Source of the DNA: Candidatus Eiseniibacteriota bacterium
GTDB lineage: Bacteria > Arandabacterota > Arandabacteria > JAGLYR01
Length of the DNA stretch: 5,996 nucleotides
Assembly (NCBI GenBank): GCA_023132135.1
Contig: JAGLYR010000157.1
Coordinates: forward strand, 1 to 5,996
Direction: 5' to 3'
Shown here: positions 1 through 5,996 of the stretch, piece by piece
How positions within the stretch are numbered: the stretch's first letter is position 1
Layout: the number at the start of each line of letters is the position of its first letter
The notes under the pieces: generated by a model
What the model was told of the DNA's origin: nothing
Seen by the model: only the letters and a program-made list of their open reading frames with translations
The model's database searches: none
Program-made: the position numbers and the translations under genes

Positions 1-45
1 CATGGACCGGTACCGTAGCAGAAACCTGGTGAGAAATGCAGGCTA
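1..45 (-). repeat. Left arm of a 45-bp inverted repeat
   Basis: The reverse complement of these 45 bases matches 5945-5989 at 44 of 45 positions; the only difference is C25 here against T5965 (G expected). Read on the minus strand it begins TAGCCTGCATTTCTCACC and ends GGTACCGGTCCATG. The inner edge is sharp: base 46 onward no longer matches the flank of the right arm. The outer edge is the first base of the window, so the true repeat may be longer. It lies 9 bp upstream of the promoter -35 box. It contains the overlapping palindromes ACCGGT and GGTACC, but no long hairpin and no coding sequence. I do not recognise the family. Confidence 0.9.
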
Positions 46-54
46 ACTATCTGC

Positions 55-83
55 TTGACCCCCCATATTGCCATTGGTATATT
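55..83 (+). promoter_or_regulatory. Extended -10 sigma70-type promoter for the tRNA-tig-clpP-clpX-lon transcript
   Basis: The -35 box is TTGACC at 55-60 (5/6 to TTGACA) and the -10 box is TATATT at 78-83 (5/6 to TATAAT), with an ideal 17-bp spacer. The -10 is preceded by TGG at 75-77, the extended -10 motif TGn. Transcription would start near 88-91, about 100 nt before the tRNA. It is the best promoter I see in the window, and nothing comparable precedes clpP, clpX or lon. No CIRCE element or sigma32-like site is visible, so heat-shock control is not evident here. The boxes are seen directly; activity is inferred. Confidence 0.75.
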
Positions 84-119
84 GCAGACAGGGTGATTTG
101 TGCGAAGAAAGCAGGCAGC

Positions 120-140
120 CGCCCGGCCCTTGGCTGGGCG
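120..140 (+). other. GC-rich hairpin in the leader between promoter and tRNA
   Basis: Bases 120-128 can pair with 132-140 as a 9-bp stem with one G-U pair, around a CTT loop at 129-131. The following sequence (GTTGCGTTTGGTTGG region) is only moderately T-rich, so this is at best a weak attenuator. It may equally be a structural part of the 5' leader removed when the tRNA is processed. The rest of 91-188 shows no open reading frame with a good ribosome-binding site. Confidence 0.35.
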
Positions 141-188
141 TTGCGTTTGGTTGGTGGTGTGTACCCGGTTTGGCTGCGGGCGCCGCTT

Positions 189-270
189 GCGGGAGTGGCG
201 GAACTGGCAGACGCGCTGGATTTAGGATCCAGTGGGGAAACTCGTGGGGGTTCGAATCCCCCCTCTCGCA
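189..270 (+). tRNA. tRNA-Leu, anticodon TAG
   Basis: It decodes CUN leucine codons, chiefly CUA. The full class II cloverleaf can be drawn. The acceptor stem pairs 189-195 with 263-269, including one G-U pair, and A270 is the discriminator base. The D stem is 198-200/212-214 and the anticodon stem 216-220/228-232, with anticodon TAG at 223-225. A 13-nt variable arm spans 233-245. The T stem is 246-250/258-262 around loop TTCGAAT. The discriminator is followed by CCC, so the 3' CCA is not encoded and must be added by tRNA nucleotidyltransferase. It sits 58 nt ahead of tig downstream of the same promoter, so it is probably excised from a shared transcript by RNase P and 3' trimming. Confidence 0.97.
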
Positions 271-314
271 CCCCAAAGATTGCGCAGATCCGGTTCTGTC
301 CGGTTTTAAGTCCC

Positions 315-320
315 GAGAGG
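315..320 (+). promoter_or_regulatory. Ribosome-binding site of tig
   Basis: GAGAGG lies 8 nt before the ATG at 329. A second in-frame ATG follows immediately at 332 (11 nt away). The closer spacing favours 329, but the two starts differ by one methionine and cannot be separated from sequence alone. Confidence 0.65.
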
Positions 321-328
321 TATGTGAC

Positions 329-1624
329 ATGATGAAGGTTGAAATTGAGGAATCTGGTGGAACGAAACGGAAGCTCCGGATAGAAGTTCCGGCTTCGGAA
401 GTCGATGAGCAGCTGAAGAACGAACTCGTGCGGCTGCAGCGGGATCTCAAGATGCCGGGGTTCCGCAAGGGGAAGGTGCCGACGGATCTCGTTCGCAAGA
501 AGTTCTCTGAGGCTGCGCGGCGTGAGGTGACCGAGCGCATCGTGAGAGAGGCCTGTATGAATGCGCTTCGGGAGCATGACCTCAAGCCCATCGCGGCGCC
601 CGAGATCCATGATCTCGAGTTTAAGGAAGGGCAACCCCTCTGCTTCCGCGCCATAGTGGAGGTGTGGCCCGACATAGAGCTGAATCAGTACAAGGGTCTC
701 AAGGCAACACGGGAGGTGGCCGCGGTCGCCGAGGAGGATGTGAATCGGCGCCTCGAGATGCTCCGGCAGATGCGCGCCGAGTTGGTGCCGGTGGACCGGG
801 CGGCCGCCAACGGCGATTTCCTGATTGTGGACTATGACGTGTTTGGCGATGACGACCAGCCGATGGAGGGGCGGGGTGTCAGGAACCACATGATCGAGTT
901 GGGTTCCGAGGGACTGGTGAACGGGTTCTCTGAGGGTCTGATGGGAGCGAAGGTCGGTGACAATCCAACCATCCGGGTGTCGTTCCCCGAAGAGGAAGGG
1001 GTACACCCCGATGTCGCGGGGAAGACCCTGAAGTTCTGGGTGAAAGTCAACGCCGTCAAGGAGAAGCAACTGTCGGAACTGAACGACGATTTCGCTAAGG
1101 AGCTGGGAAACTACGACCGACTCGAAGACGTGAGAAGGGATATCAGAACGGGCCTCGAGCAGGAAATCAGCTTTGAGGCCGATCGGAGGGTCCGGGAAAT
1201 CCTGGTGGATGACGTGATCCGGGCAAATCCCTTCGAGGCTCCTGAATCAATGGTGGGTAACTTGCTGGAGGCCATTGTCCGGGATGCAGAGCGGGAGCAC
1301 CAGAGCGGCGAGGCGTTCGATGCCGAGAAGGCAAGAGCGGCTCTCAAGCCGGTGGCCGTCCGTCACTCCAAGCGTTTTGTTGTCCTGCGGGAAGTAGCGA
1401 AGCGGGAATCGCTGGTTGTGACGCCCGAAGAGGTGGACGCGAGAATCATGGTTCTGGCAAAGCAGGCCCGGCAGTCGCCCGACGAGGTCCGGAAGAAGAT
1501 CGAGACGGACGACTCCATGGATCAGCTTCGAGGGGATCTGCTGGAGGAGAAGGTTCTGAGGTTCCTGATGGAGCAAGCGGATGTGGAAAACGTGTATGGC
1601 CAGCAAACGGGGGGAGAGAAGTAA
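329..1624 (+). CDS. tig: Trigger factor, ribosome-associated chaperone and peptidyl-prolyl isomerase
   Basis: Trigger factor docks on the ribosome at the tunnel exit, shields nascent chains and has FKBP-type prolyl isomerase activity. The 431-residue product is almost the length of E. coli Tig (432). The N-terminal ribosome-binding domain (about 1-115) carries the signature loop GFRKGKVP at 44-51. An FKBP-like domain spans about 160-245, with VNGFSEGL at 197-204 where E. coli has IPGFEDGI. The helical C-terminal arms (about 246-431) are highly charged. The same frame stays open upstream to 68, but that would read through the tRNA, so the start at 329 with GAGAGG is preferred. The stop TAA shares its last A with the clpP start (TAATG), implying translational coupling. 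Identification is secure. Confidence 0.97.
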   Translation: MMKVEIEESGGTKRKLRIEVPASEVDEQLKNELVRLQRDLKMPGFRKGKVPTDLVRKKFSEAARREVTERIVREACMNALREHDLKPIAAPEIHDLEFKEGQPLCFRAIVEVWPDIELNQYKGLKATREVAAVAEEDVNRRLEMLRQMRAELVPVDRAAANGDFLIVDYDVFGDDDQPMEGRGVRNHMIELGSEGLVNGFSEGLMGAKVGDNPTIRVSFPEEEGVHPDVAGKTLKFWVKVNAVKEKQLSELNDDFAKELGNYDRLEDVRRDIRTGLEQEISFEADRRVREILVDDVIRANPFEAPESMVGNLLEAIVRDAEREHQSGEAFDAEKARAALKPVAVRHSKRFVVLREVAKRESLVVTPEEVDARIMVLAKQARQSPDEVRKKIETDDSMDQLRGDLLEEKVLRFLMEQADVENVYGQQTGGEK

Positions 1625-2205
1625 TGCTCGTTCCAATCGTCGTAGAACAGTCGGCTCGGGGAGAGAGGTCTTACGACATCTACTCCCGGTTGTTGAAGGA
1701 TCGGATCATCTTCATTGGATCGCCGATCGACGACGTGATTTCCAACGTCTCGATCGCGCAGATGTTGTTTCTGGAAGCTGAGGATCCCGAGCGTGATATC
1801 TACTTGTACATCAACTCCCCGGGTGGAGTGATTTCGGCGGGACTGGCCATCTATGACACCATGGAGTACATCAAGCCCGACGTGGTCACCATCTGCATGG
1901 GGCAGGCGGCCAGCATGGGGGCCGTCCTCCTGGCGGCGGGCGCCAAGGGCAAGCGCTCTGCGCTGCCCCACGCCAGGATCATGATCCATCAGCCCCTCGG
2001 AGGCAGCCAGGGCCAGGCCTCGGACATTGAGATCTACACCAATGAAATCCTGCTCCTCAAGCAGCGGCTTGCCGCGATCCTTCAAAAGCACACGGGGCAG
2101 GACAAGAAGAAGCTGGCTGCGGACTCAGACCGCAACTACTTCATGTCGGCCGAGGAAGCGGTGGCATACGGGTTGGTGGACGAGGTCATCTACAAGAAGA
2201 AGTAG
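1624..2205 (+). CDS. clpP: ATP-dependent Clp protease proteolytic subunit, with Asn at the usual Asp triad position
   Basis: ClpP forms the two-ring serine-protease chamber that degrades cytosolic proteins delivered by ClpX or a ClpA/ClpC partner. The 193-residue product aligns without gaps to mature E. coli ClpP. It begins MLVPIVVEQ, so there is almost no propeptide. The nucleophile is Ser97 in GQAASMGA and the base is His122 in MIHQPLGG; the oxyanion-hole segment SPGG is at 65-68. The third triad residue, Asp171 in E. coli (ERDRF), is Asn171 here (DRNYF; codon AAC at 2134-2136). Listeria ClpP1 is a known ClpP with Asn at this place, so reduced or conditional activity is possible but not shown. 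The start is set by GGGGAG at 1611-1616, 7 nt upstream, and overlaps the tig stop by one base. Confidence 0.97.
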   Translation: MLVPIVVEQSARGERSYDIYSRLLKDRIIFIGSPIDDVISNVSIAQMLFLEAEDPERDIYLYINSPGGVISAGLAIYDTMEYIKPDVVTICMGQAASMGAVLLAAGAKGKRSALPHARIMIHQPLGGSQGQASDIEIYTNEILLLKQRLAAILQKHTGQDKKKLAADSDRNYFMSAEEAVAYGLVDEVIYKKK

Positions 2206-2276
2206 GCGGGCTGTTTCGATCGCAGGGGAAATCTGTAAAAAGTAGGCGGGCTATTTCGATCGCAGGGGGAATCTGT
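2197..2276 (+). repeat. Tandem duplication of a 40-bp unit across the clpP stop and clpX leader
   Basis: Two abutting units, 2197-2236 and 2237-2276, match at 37 of 40 positions (differences at 2199/2239, 2213/2253 and 2229/2269). Each contains AAGTAG, a GGCGGGCT block, TTTCGATCGCAGGGG and ATCTGT. The first unit supplies the clpP stop codon TAG (2203-2205). The second supplies the clpX ribosome-binding site. The first copy also has the purine-rich AGGGG, but bases 2238-2240, equivalent to the clpX GTG, are AAA, so it has no start codon. Removing one unit would shorten the clpP-clpX gap from 72 to 32 nt. Confidence 0.95.
2265..2270 (+). promoter_or_regulatory. Ribosome-binding site of clpX
   Basis: GGGGGA lies 7 nt before the GTG at 2278, which fixes this unusual start codon. 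No in-frame ATG lies between here and the conserved zinc-finger cysteines that would give a complete protein. Confidence 0.7.
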
Positions 2277-2277
2277 C

Positions 2278-3531
2278 GTGAAGAGGAAACAGTCCTCTCC
2301 GCATCCAATTCGCTGTTCGTTCTGCGGAAGGGGGCAGGACGAGGTTACCAAACTGGTTTCGGGGCCTTCGGTCTACATCTGCAGCGAGTGTGTGCGGCAG
2401 TGTAACGACATTCTCAAGGAGGATCTGGGCCGGGAACTGGCTTCGGCGGTTTCTCATCTGCCCAAACCGGTGGACATCGTCCGGGCGCTGGACGAATACG
2501 TGATTTCCCAGCACCAGGCGAAGAAGACGCTGGCCGTGGCGGTCTACAACCACTACAAGCGGATCGGGTTTGAGGGAACCCCGGGAGGCGTGGAACTGGA
2601 GAAGAGCAACATGCTCCTCGTCGGGCCCACGGGAACCGGCAAGACCCTTCTGGCCAACACCATGGCCCGGATTCTGAAGGTTCCATTCGCGATCTGCGAT
2701 GCCACGACGTTGACCGAGGCAGGCTACGTCGGCGAAGATGTTGAGAACATTCTGGTACGGCTCCTCCAGGCGGCGGACTATAACCTCTCCAAAGCTGAGC
2801 AAGGAATCATCTATGTCGATGAGATCGACAAGCTGGCGCGGAAAGCCGATTCGCCCTCCATCACCCGGGACGTCTCGGGTGAGGGGGTCCAGCAGGCCCT
2901 CCTCAAGATACTGGAGGGCACCATTGCCAACGTGCCCCCACAGGGAGGGCGGAAACATCCGCAGCAGCGCTATATTGAGGTCAACACCCGGAACATCCTG
3001 TTCATCTGCGGTGGGACGTTCGATGGACTGGAGGAAATCGTCTCTCGCCGCCTGGGCAAGAACACCCTGGGATTCCACGCCAAGGGGCCAAGCGTGGCCA
3101 AGCAGCACAGGAGCCAGTTGATGGCGCAGGCTCGGCCCGAGGATATGGTGAAATTCGGCCTCATCCCCGAGATGATTGGGCGCCTGCCGGTGTTCAGTAG
3201 TCTGGAGGATCTGGATGAGGACGCGCTGGTCCGGATCCTGGTCGAGCCCAAGAACGCGCTGACCAAGCAATACAAAAAGTACTTCGAGATGGAAGGGACC
3301 GACCTGCAGTTTACAGATGATTCGTTGAGAGCCGCGGCTCACAGTGCGGTTGAGCGGAAGACCGGTGCGCGCGGACTGAGATCGGTTCTGGAAGAAGCCA
3401 TGCTCGATATCATGTATGAGCTCCCGTCCAAACGTGGCCTGAAGGAATGTACGATTACAAGAGAGGCTATGCTGAAGGAAGGGGAGCCAATTCTGGTCGT
3501 GGAGAAGAGTCGCAAACGGAAAAAAGGATAG
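2278..3531 (+). CDS. clpX: ClpX, ATP-dependent unfoldase of the ClpXP protease
   Basis: ClpX is a hexameric AAA+ unfoldase that recognises ssrA-tagged and other substrates and threads them into ClpP. The product is 417 residues (E. coli 424). The N-terminal zinc-binding domain has C13-x2-C16 and C35-x2-C38. The AAA+ core shows Walker A GPTGTGKT at 116-123, pore loop GYVGE at 149-153, Walker B YVDEID at 179-184, the RKH pore motif at 225-227, an arginine finger at R302 (IGRLP) and sensor 2 GARGLRS at 363-369. The ClpP-docking IGF loop reads LGF at 264-266, a mild variant. The C-terminus is a basic tail (SRKRKKG). Translation starts at GTG. It follows clpP after a 72-nt gap containing the 40-bp duplication, and lon begins 7 nt after its stop. 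Identification is secure. Confidence 0.97.
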   Translation: MKRKQSSPHPIRCSFCGRGQDEVTKLVSGPSVYICSECVRQCNDILKEDLGRELASAVSHLPKPVDIVRALDEYVISQHQAKKTLAVAVYNHYKRIGFEGTPGGVELEKSNMLLVGPTGTGKTLLANTMARILKVPFAICDATTLTEAGYVGEDVENILVRLLQAADYNLSKAEQGIIYVDEIDKLARKADSPSITRDVSGEGVQQALLKILEGTIANVPPQGGRKHPQQRYIEVNTRNILFICGGTFDGLEEIVSRRLGKNTLGFHAKGPSVAKQHRSQLMAQARPEDMVKFGLIPEMIGRLPVFSSLEDLDEDALVRILVEPKNALTKQYKKYFEMEGTDLQFTDDSLRAAAHSAVERKTGARGLRSVLEEAMLDIMYELPSKRGLKECTITREAMLKEGEPILVVEKSRKRKKG

Positions 3532-3536
3532 AGGAG
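3524..3536 (+). promoter_or_regulatory. Ribosome-binding region of lon, overlapping the clpX stop
   Basis: Two Shine-Dalgarno-like stretches lie here. AAGGA at 3524-3528 is 10 nt before the lon ATG and sits within the last clpX codons. AGGAG at 3532-3536 is only 2 nt before the ATG, which is unusually close. The overlap suggests that ribosomes ending clpX re-initiate on lon. Confidence 0.55.
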
Positions 3537-3538
3537 CC

Positions 3539-5947
3539 ATGTTCAAGGTAGAACGCGAAGGCGAATCCTTCGACATTCAGGACGTTCTCCCACTGCTGCC
3601 GCTGCGGGATATCGTTGTGTTTCCCTATATGATCGTACCTCTCCTGGTGGGGCGGCCCCGGTCCATCGCGGCCCTGGAGATGGCGATGTCGCAGGACCGG
3701 ATTATCATGGTGGCCGCCCAGAAGCGGGCCGACGTGGGTGATCCGGGAGCCAAGGATATCTTCCGTGTGGGAACCGTGGCCCGGATTCTGCAGTTTCTCC
3801 GCCTGCCGGATGGGACGGTGCGGGTGTTGGTGGAGGGACTGGCCAGGGTCCGGATCATACGGTATGGCCGGGACAAGAACCCCGTGCGGGTCCGTATTGG
3901 AGAAATCGCCGCGGAGGAGATAGCCAGCTCGCAGACCGAAGCGCAGGTGCGATCAGTCCGCGCCCAGTTCGAAGAGTACGTTCGCCTCTCTCGCCGCATC
4001 CCCGACGAAGTGCTGATTTCCGTGAACAATATCGAAGACCCGATGCGGCTCGCCCACGCAGTCTCCGCGCACCTGGCCTCCCGGGTTGAGGCCAAACAGA
4101 AGGCCCTGGAAGCCGTGACCCTGAAGGAGCAGTTCGCAATTCTGGCGCGGGCTTTGGAGCAGGAGCTGGAGATTGCCCGCATTGAGCGCCGGATCGATGA
4201 GGAGGTCCGGTCCCAGGTCCAGAAAAATCAGAAGGAATTCTACCTGCAGGAGCAGCTCAAGGCCATCCGGAAGGAACTGGGAGAGCAGGGGGGTGACCTG
4301 GCCGAGACGGACGAGCTTGTGGAGCAGGTCGAGAAATCCAGGATGCCCAAGGCTGTCCGGGCCAAGGCCCACAAGGAGATAGAGAGACTCCAGAGGATGA
4401 CGCCCCTGTCTCCCGAGGCTGCCGTGGTTCGCAACTATGTGGAGTGGTTGGCATCGTTGCCTTGGAAGAAGAAAACCAGGGACAATCTCGATATCGAGAG
4501 AGTGGAGACAATCCTGGATGAGGATCACTATGGGCTGAAGAACGTCAAGGAACGCATTGTCGAGTATCTGGCGGTCCTGCGTCTCGCGGGTAACATGAAG
4601 AGCCCCATTTTCTGTTTTGTCGGCCCGCCCGGAGTGGGCAAGACTTCCCTCGGTCGCTCCATCGCACGGGCCATGGGCCGGAAGTTCGTCCGGGTGTCCC
4701 TGGGAGGAATAAGGGACGAGGCGGAAATCCGGGGTCACCGCCGTACATACATCGGATCCATGCCGGGCAAGGTTATGCAGAGCATCAAGCGGGCAGGGAC
4801 GAGGAACCCGGTGTTCCTTCTGGACGAGATCGACAAGATGTCGAGCGATTTCCGGGGCGATCCCGCCGCGGCCCTCCTGGAAGTGCTGGACCCCGAGCAG
4901 AACGGCGCGTTCAATGACCACTTCCTGGACGTGGACTTCGACCTTTCCGATGTCCTGTTCATCACCACCGGCAATGTGCTCCACACGGTTCCTCCCGCGC
5001 TTCAGGACCGGATGGAAGTGATTCGCATCCCGGGATACCTCCGGCACGAGAAGGTCCGGATAGCGCAGGATTTCCTGATCCCGAAACAGCTGAAGAACCA
5101 CGGGCTGGCAAACGGGAATATCACTTTTACCCGGCAGGGGATCGAGATGATTGTTGACCGGTACACCCGGGAAGCGGGGGTCCGGAACCTGGAACGGCAG
5201 ATCTGCTCGGTCTTGAGAAAAGTGGCCCGAAGAATCTCGAAAGATGGCAAAGAATACACCGACCGGATCACGGCCCGGAGTGTGCAGAAGTTCCTGGGTG
5301 TCCCTCCGTATTCGAAGCGGCAGATCTGGCCGAAGGATCGCGTGGGTGCTGCGTCGGGGCTCGCGTGGACTGAGTCCGGCGGGGACGTGATGACGGTGGA
5401 AGTGACTTCGGTGCCAGGAACCGGGGAACTCATTCTCACCGGGCAGTTGGGCGAGGTGATGCAAGAGTCGGCCCAGGCGGCGGTGAGCTACGTCCGCGGC
5501 CGGGCTTCCTCCATGGGGCTCGATCCCAGGTTTTTCGAGAAGATGGATATTCACATTCATGTGCCGGAGGGTGCGATCCCCAAGGATGGACCATCGGCGG
5601 GTGTGGCTATGGCCGCCGCGTTGACCTCGGCGCTGACCCGGGTTCCCGTGTCTCGAGAGGTGGCGCTGACCGGCGAGATTACCTTGGGCGGGGAGGTTCT
5701 TCCCATCGGTGGACTGAATGAGAAAATTGTGGCGGCCCGGCGCGCGGGGTTCAAGCTGGTGCTTATTCCCAGGGAGAACGAGAAGGATCTGGCAGATCTG
5801 CCCAAGAGAGCGCGGGAGGGTCTGGATATCCGCTTGGTGGATACGGTGGAGGATGTCCTGAGCGCCGTGCTCAAAATGCCGCGCAAGTCTCTGGGTCTGG
5901 GTGAGCGCATGGCGGGGGATGGATCGGGCCCGGCGATCTCCCACTAG
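3539..5947 (+). CDS. lon: Lon protease (LonA type), ATP-dependent serine protease
   Basis: Lon is a cytosolic hexamer that degrades misfolded and regulatory proteins with AAA+ and Ser-Lys protease modules on one chain. The 802-residue product is in the usual range (E. coli 784). The N-terminal LON domain begins LPLLPLRDIVVFP at 17-29 and runs to about 210. A charged helical, coiled-coil-like segment follows (about 210-290). The AAA+ module has Walker A GPPGVGKT at 362-369, Walker B VFLLDEID at 425-432, sensor-1 region TTGN at 476-479, arginine finger R491 and sensor-2 region REAGVRNLER at 544-553. The protease domain has Ser686 in PKDGPSAG and Lys729 in GGLNEK, spaced 43 residues as in E. coli. 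The stop TAG is the first triplet of the right 45-bp repeat, so the last codons abut the repeat and the tail may have been altered by its arrival. Confidence 0.97.
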   Translation: MFKVEREGESFDIQDVLPLLPLRDIVVFPYMIVPLLVGRPRSIAALEMAMSQDRIIMVAAQKRADVGDPGAKDIFRVGTVARILQFLRLPDGTVRVLVEGLARVRIIRYGRDKNPVRVRIGEIAAEEIASSQTEAQVRSVRAQFEEYVRLSRRIPDEVLISVNNIEDPMRLAHAVSAHLASRVEAKQKALEAVTLKEQFAILARALEQELEIARIERRIDEEVRSQVQKNQKEFYLQEQLKAIRKELGEQGGDLAETDELVEQVEKSRMPKAVRAKAHKEIERLQRMTPLSPEAAVVRNYVEWLASLPWKKKTRDNLDIERVETILDEDHYGLKNVKERIVEYLAVLRLAGNMKSPIFCFVGPPGVGKTSLGRSIARAMGRKFVRVSLGGIRDEAEIRGHRRTYIGSMPGKVMQSIKRAGTRNPVFLLDEIDKMSSDFRGDPAAALLEVLDPEQNGAFNDHFLDVDFDLSDVLFITTGNVLHTVPPALQDRMEVIRIPGYLRHEKVRIAQDFLIPKQLKNHGLANGNITFTRQGIEMIVDRYTREAGVRNLERQICSVLRKVARRISKDGKEYTDRITARSVQKFLGVPPYSKRQIWPKDRVGAASGLAWTESGGDVMTVEVTSVPGTGELILTGQLGEVMQESAQAAVSYVRGRASSMGLDPRFFEKMDIHIHVPEGAIPKDGPSAGVAMAAALTSALTRVPVSREVALTGEITLGGEVLPIGGLNEKIVAARRAGFKLVLIPRENEKDLADLPKRAREGLDIRLVDTVEDVLSAVLKMPRKSLGLGERMAGDGSGPAISH

Positions 5948-5989
5948 CCTGCATTTCTCACCAGTTTTCTGCTACGGTACCGGTCCATG
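5945..5989 (+). repeat. Right arm of the 45-bp inverted repeat
   Basis: It begins TAGCCTGCATTTCTCACC and ends GGTACCGGTCCATG, and is the reverse complement of 1-45 with one mismatch (T5965). Its first three bases are the lon stop codon. Bases upstream of 5945 do not match the flank of the left arm, so the inner edge is exact. Only 7 bases of outer flank are visible (GGCTGCG), and the left arm shows none, so the outer edge is undefined. It is the only sequence after lon. It does not fold into a clear intrinsic terminator: there is no GC stem followed by a T run. Confidence 0.9.
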
Positions 5990-5996
5990 GGCTGCG

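Noticed and set aside
290-307. Possible terminator after the tRNA: CCGG, six-base loop, CCGG, then TTTT
   Set aside because: The stem is only 4 bp and the T run is four bases, too weak to call a terminator.
68-328. N-terminal extension of trigger factor from an ATG at 68
   Set aside because: It would include the complete tRNA, and the family N-terminus aligns with the start at 329 or 332.
36-332. A 98-codon plus-strand frame running from the repeat through the tRNA
   Set aside because: It reads through the promoter and tRNA (AELADALDLGSSG is a typical tRNA mistranslation) and lacks a ribosome-binding site.
47-1069. Minus-strand frames of 340 and 210 codons spanning the tRNA and the front of tig
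   Set aside because: They translate the tRNA into strings of the GDSNPHEF / GGFEPPRVSPL kind, a well-known false protein from antisense tRNA-Leu, and are otherwise antisense to tig.
2251-3576. A 441-codon open frame on the minus strand opposite clpX
   Set aside because: It is a shadow of ClpX; its translation shows no family motifs and it covers the whole conserved gene.
3953-5944. A 663-codon open frame on the minus strand opposite lon
   Set aside because: It is antisense to an unmistakable Lon protein, has no recognisable domain, and long antisense frames are expected in GC-rich genes.
1-5989. Composite transposon or integron cassette bounded by the inverted arms
   Set aside because: There is no transposase, integrase or attC-like core site, target-site duplications cannot be assessed, and the content is a conserved housekeeping operon.

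Overview
The window carries a conventional bacterial protein-quality-control operon, read entirely on the + strand: tRNA-Leu(TAG), then tig (trigger factor), clpP, clpX and lon. The DNA looks GC-rich by eye. The order tig-clpP-clpX-lon is widespread in bacteria, and all four proteins are full length with their usual signature motifs. ClpP has no E. coli-type propeptide and ClpX has the normal N-terminal zinc finger. None of this fixes the phylum. From memory, a tRNA-Leu just ahead of tig recurs in Deltaproteobacteria-like genomes, so a Deltaproteobacterial, Acidobacterial or similar uncultured lineage is plausible but unproven.

Layout: positions 1-45 hold one arm of a 45-bp inverted repeat. 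A strong extended -10 sigma70-type promoter follows at 55-83, then a roughly 100-nt leader with a GC-rich hairpin (120-140). The tRNA-Leu is at 189-270 and has no encoded CCA. The genes are tig (329-1624), clpP (1624-2205, one base shared with tig), clpX (2278-3531, GTG start) and lon (3539-5947). The clpP-clpX junction contains a 40-bp tandem duplication (2197-2276). The second arm of the inverted repeat lies at 5945-5989, and its first three bases are the lon stop codon. I see no convincing terminator after lon and no complete gene on the minus strand.

How the genes work together: trigger factor binds nascent chains at the ribosome exit tunnel. ClpX unfolds tagged or misfolded substrates and feeds them to the ClpP barrel. 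Lon is an independent ATP-dependent protease. Tight spacing and the single good promoter at the front suggest one transcript that also carries the tRNA, which would be cut out by RNase P and 3'-end processing.

Points that stand out: the operon is framed from promoter to stop codon by near-identical inverted 45-bp repeats (44/45), of which the right one supplies the lon stop codon; the triad position usually held by Asp in ClpP is Asn171; and the clpP-clpX spacer is duplicated, giving a second, start-less ribosome-binding site. Both window ends fall in or beside the repeat, so the window may be a whole contig that broke at a dispersed repeat. I found no evidence of a new defence, mobile or biosynthetic system.
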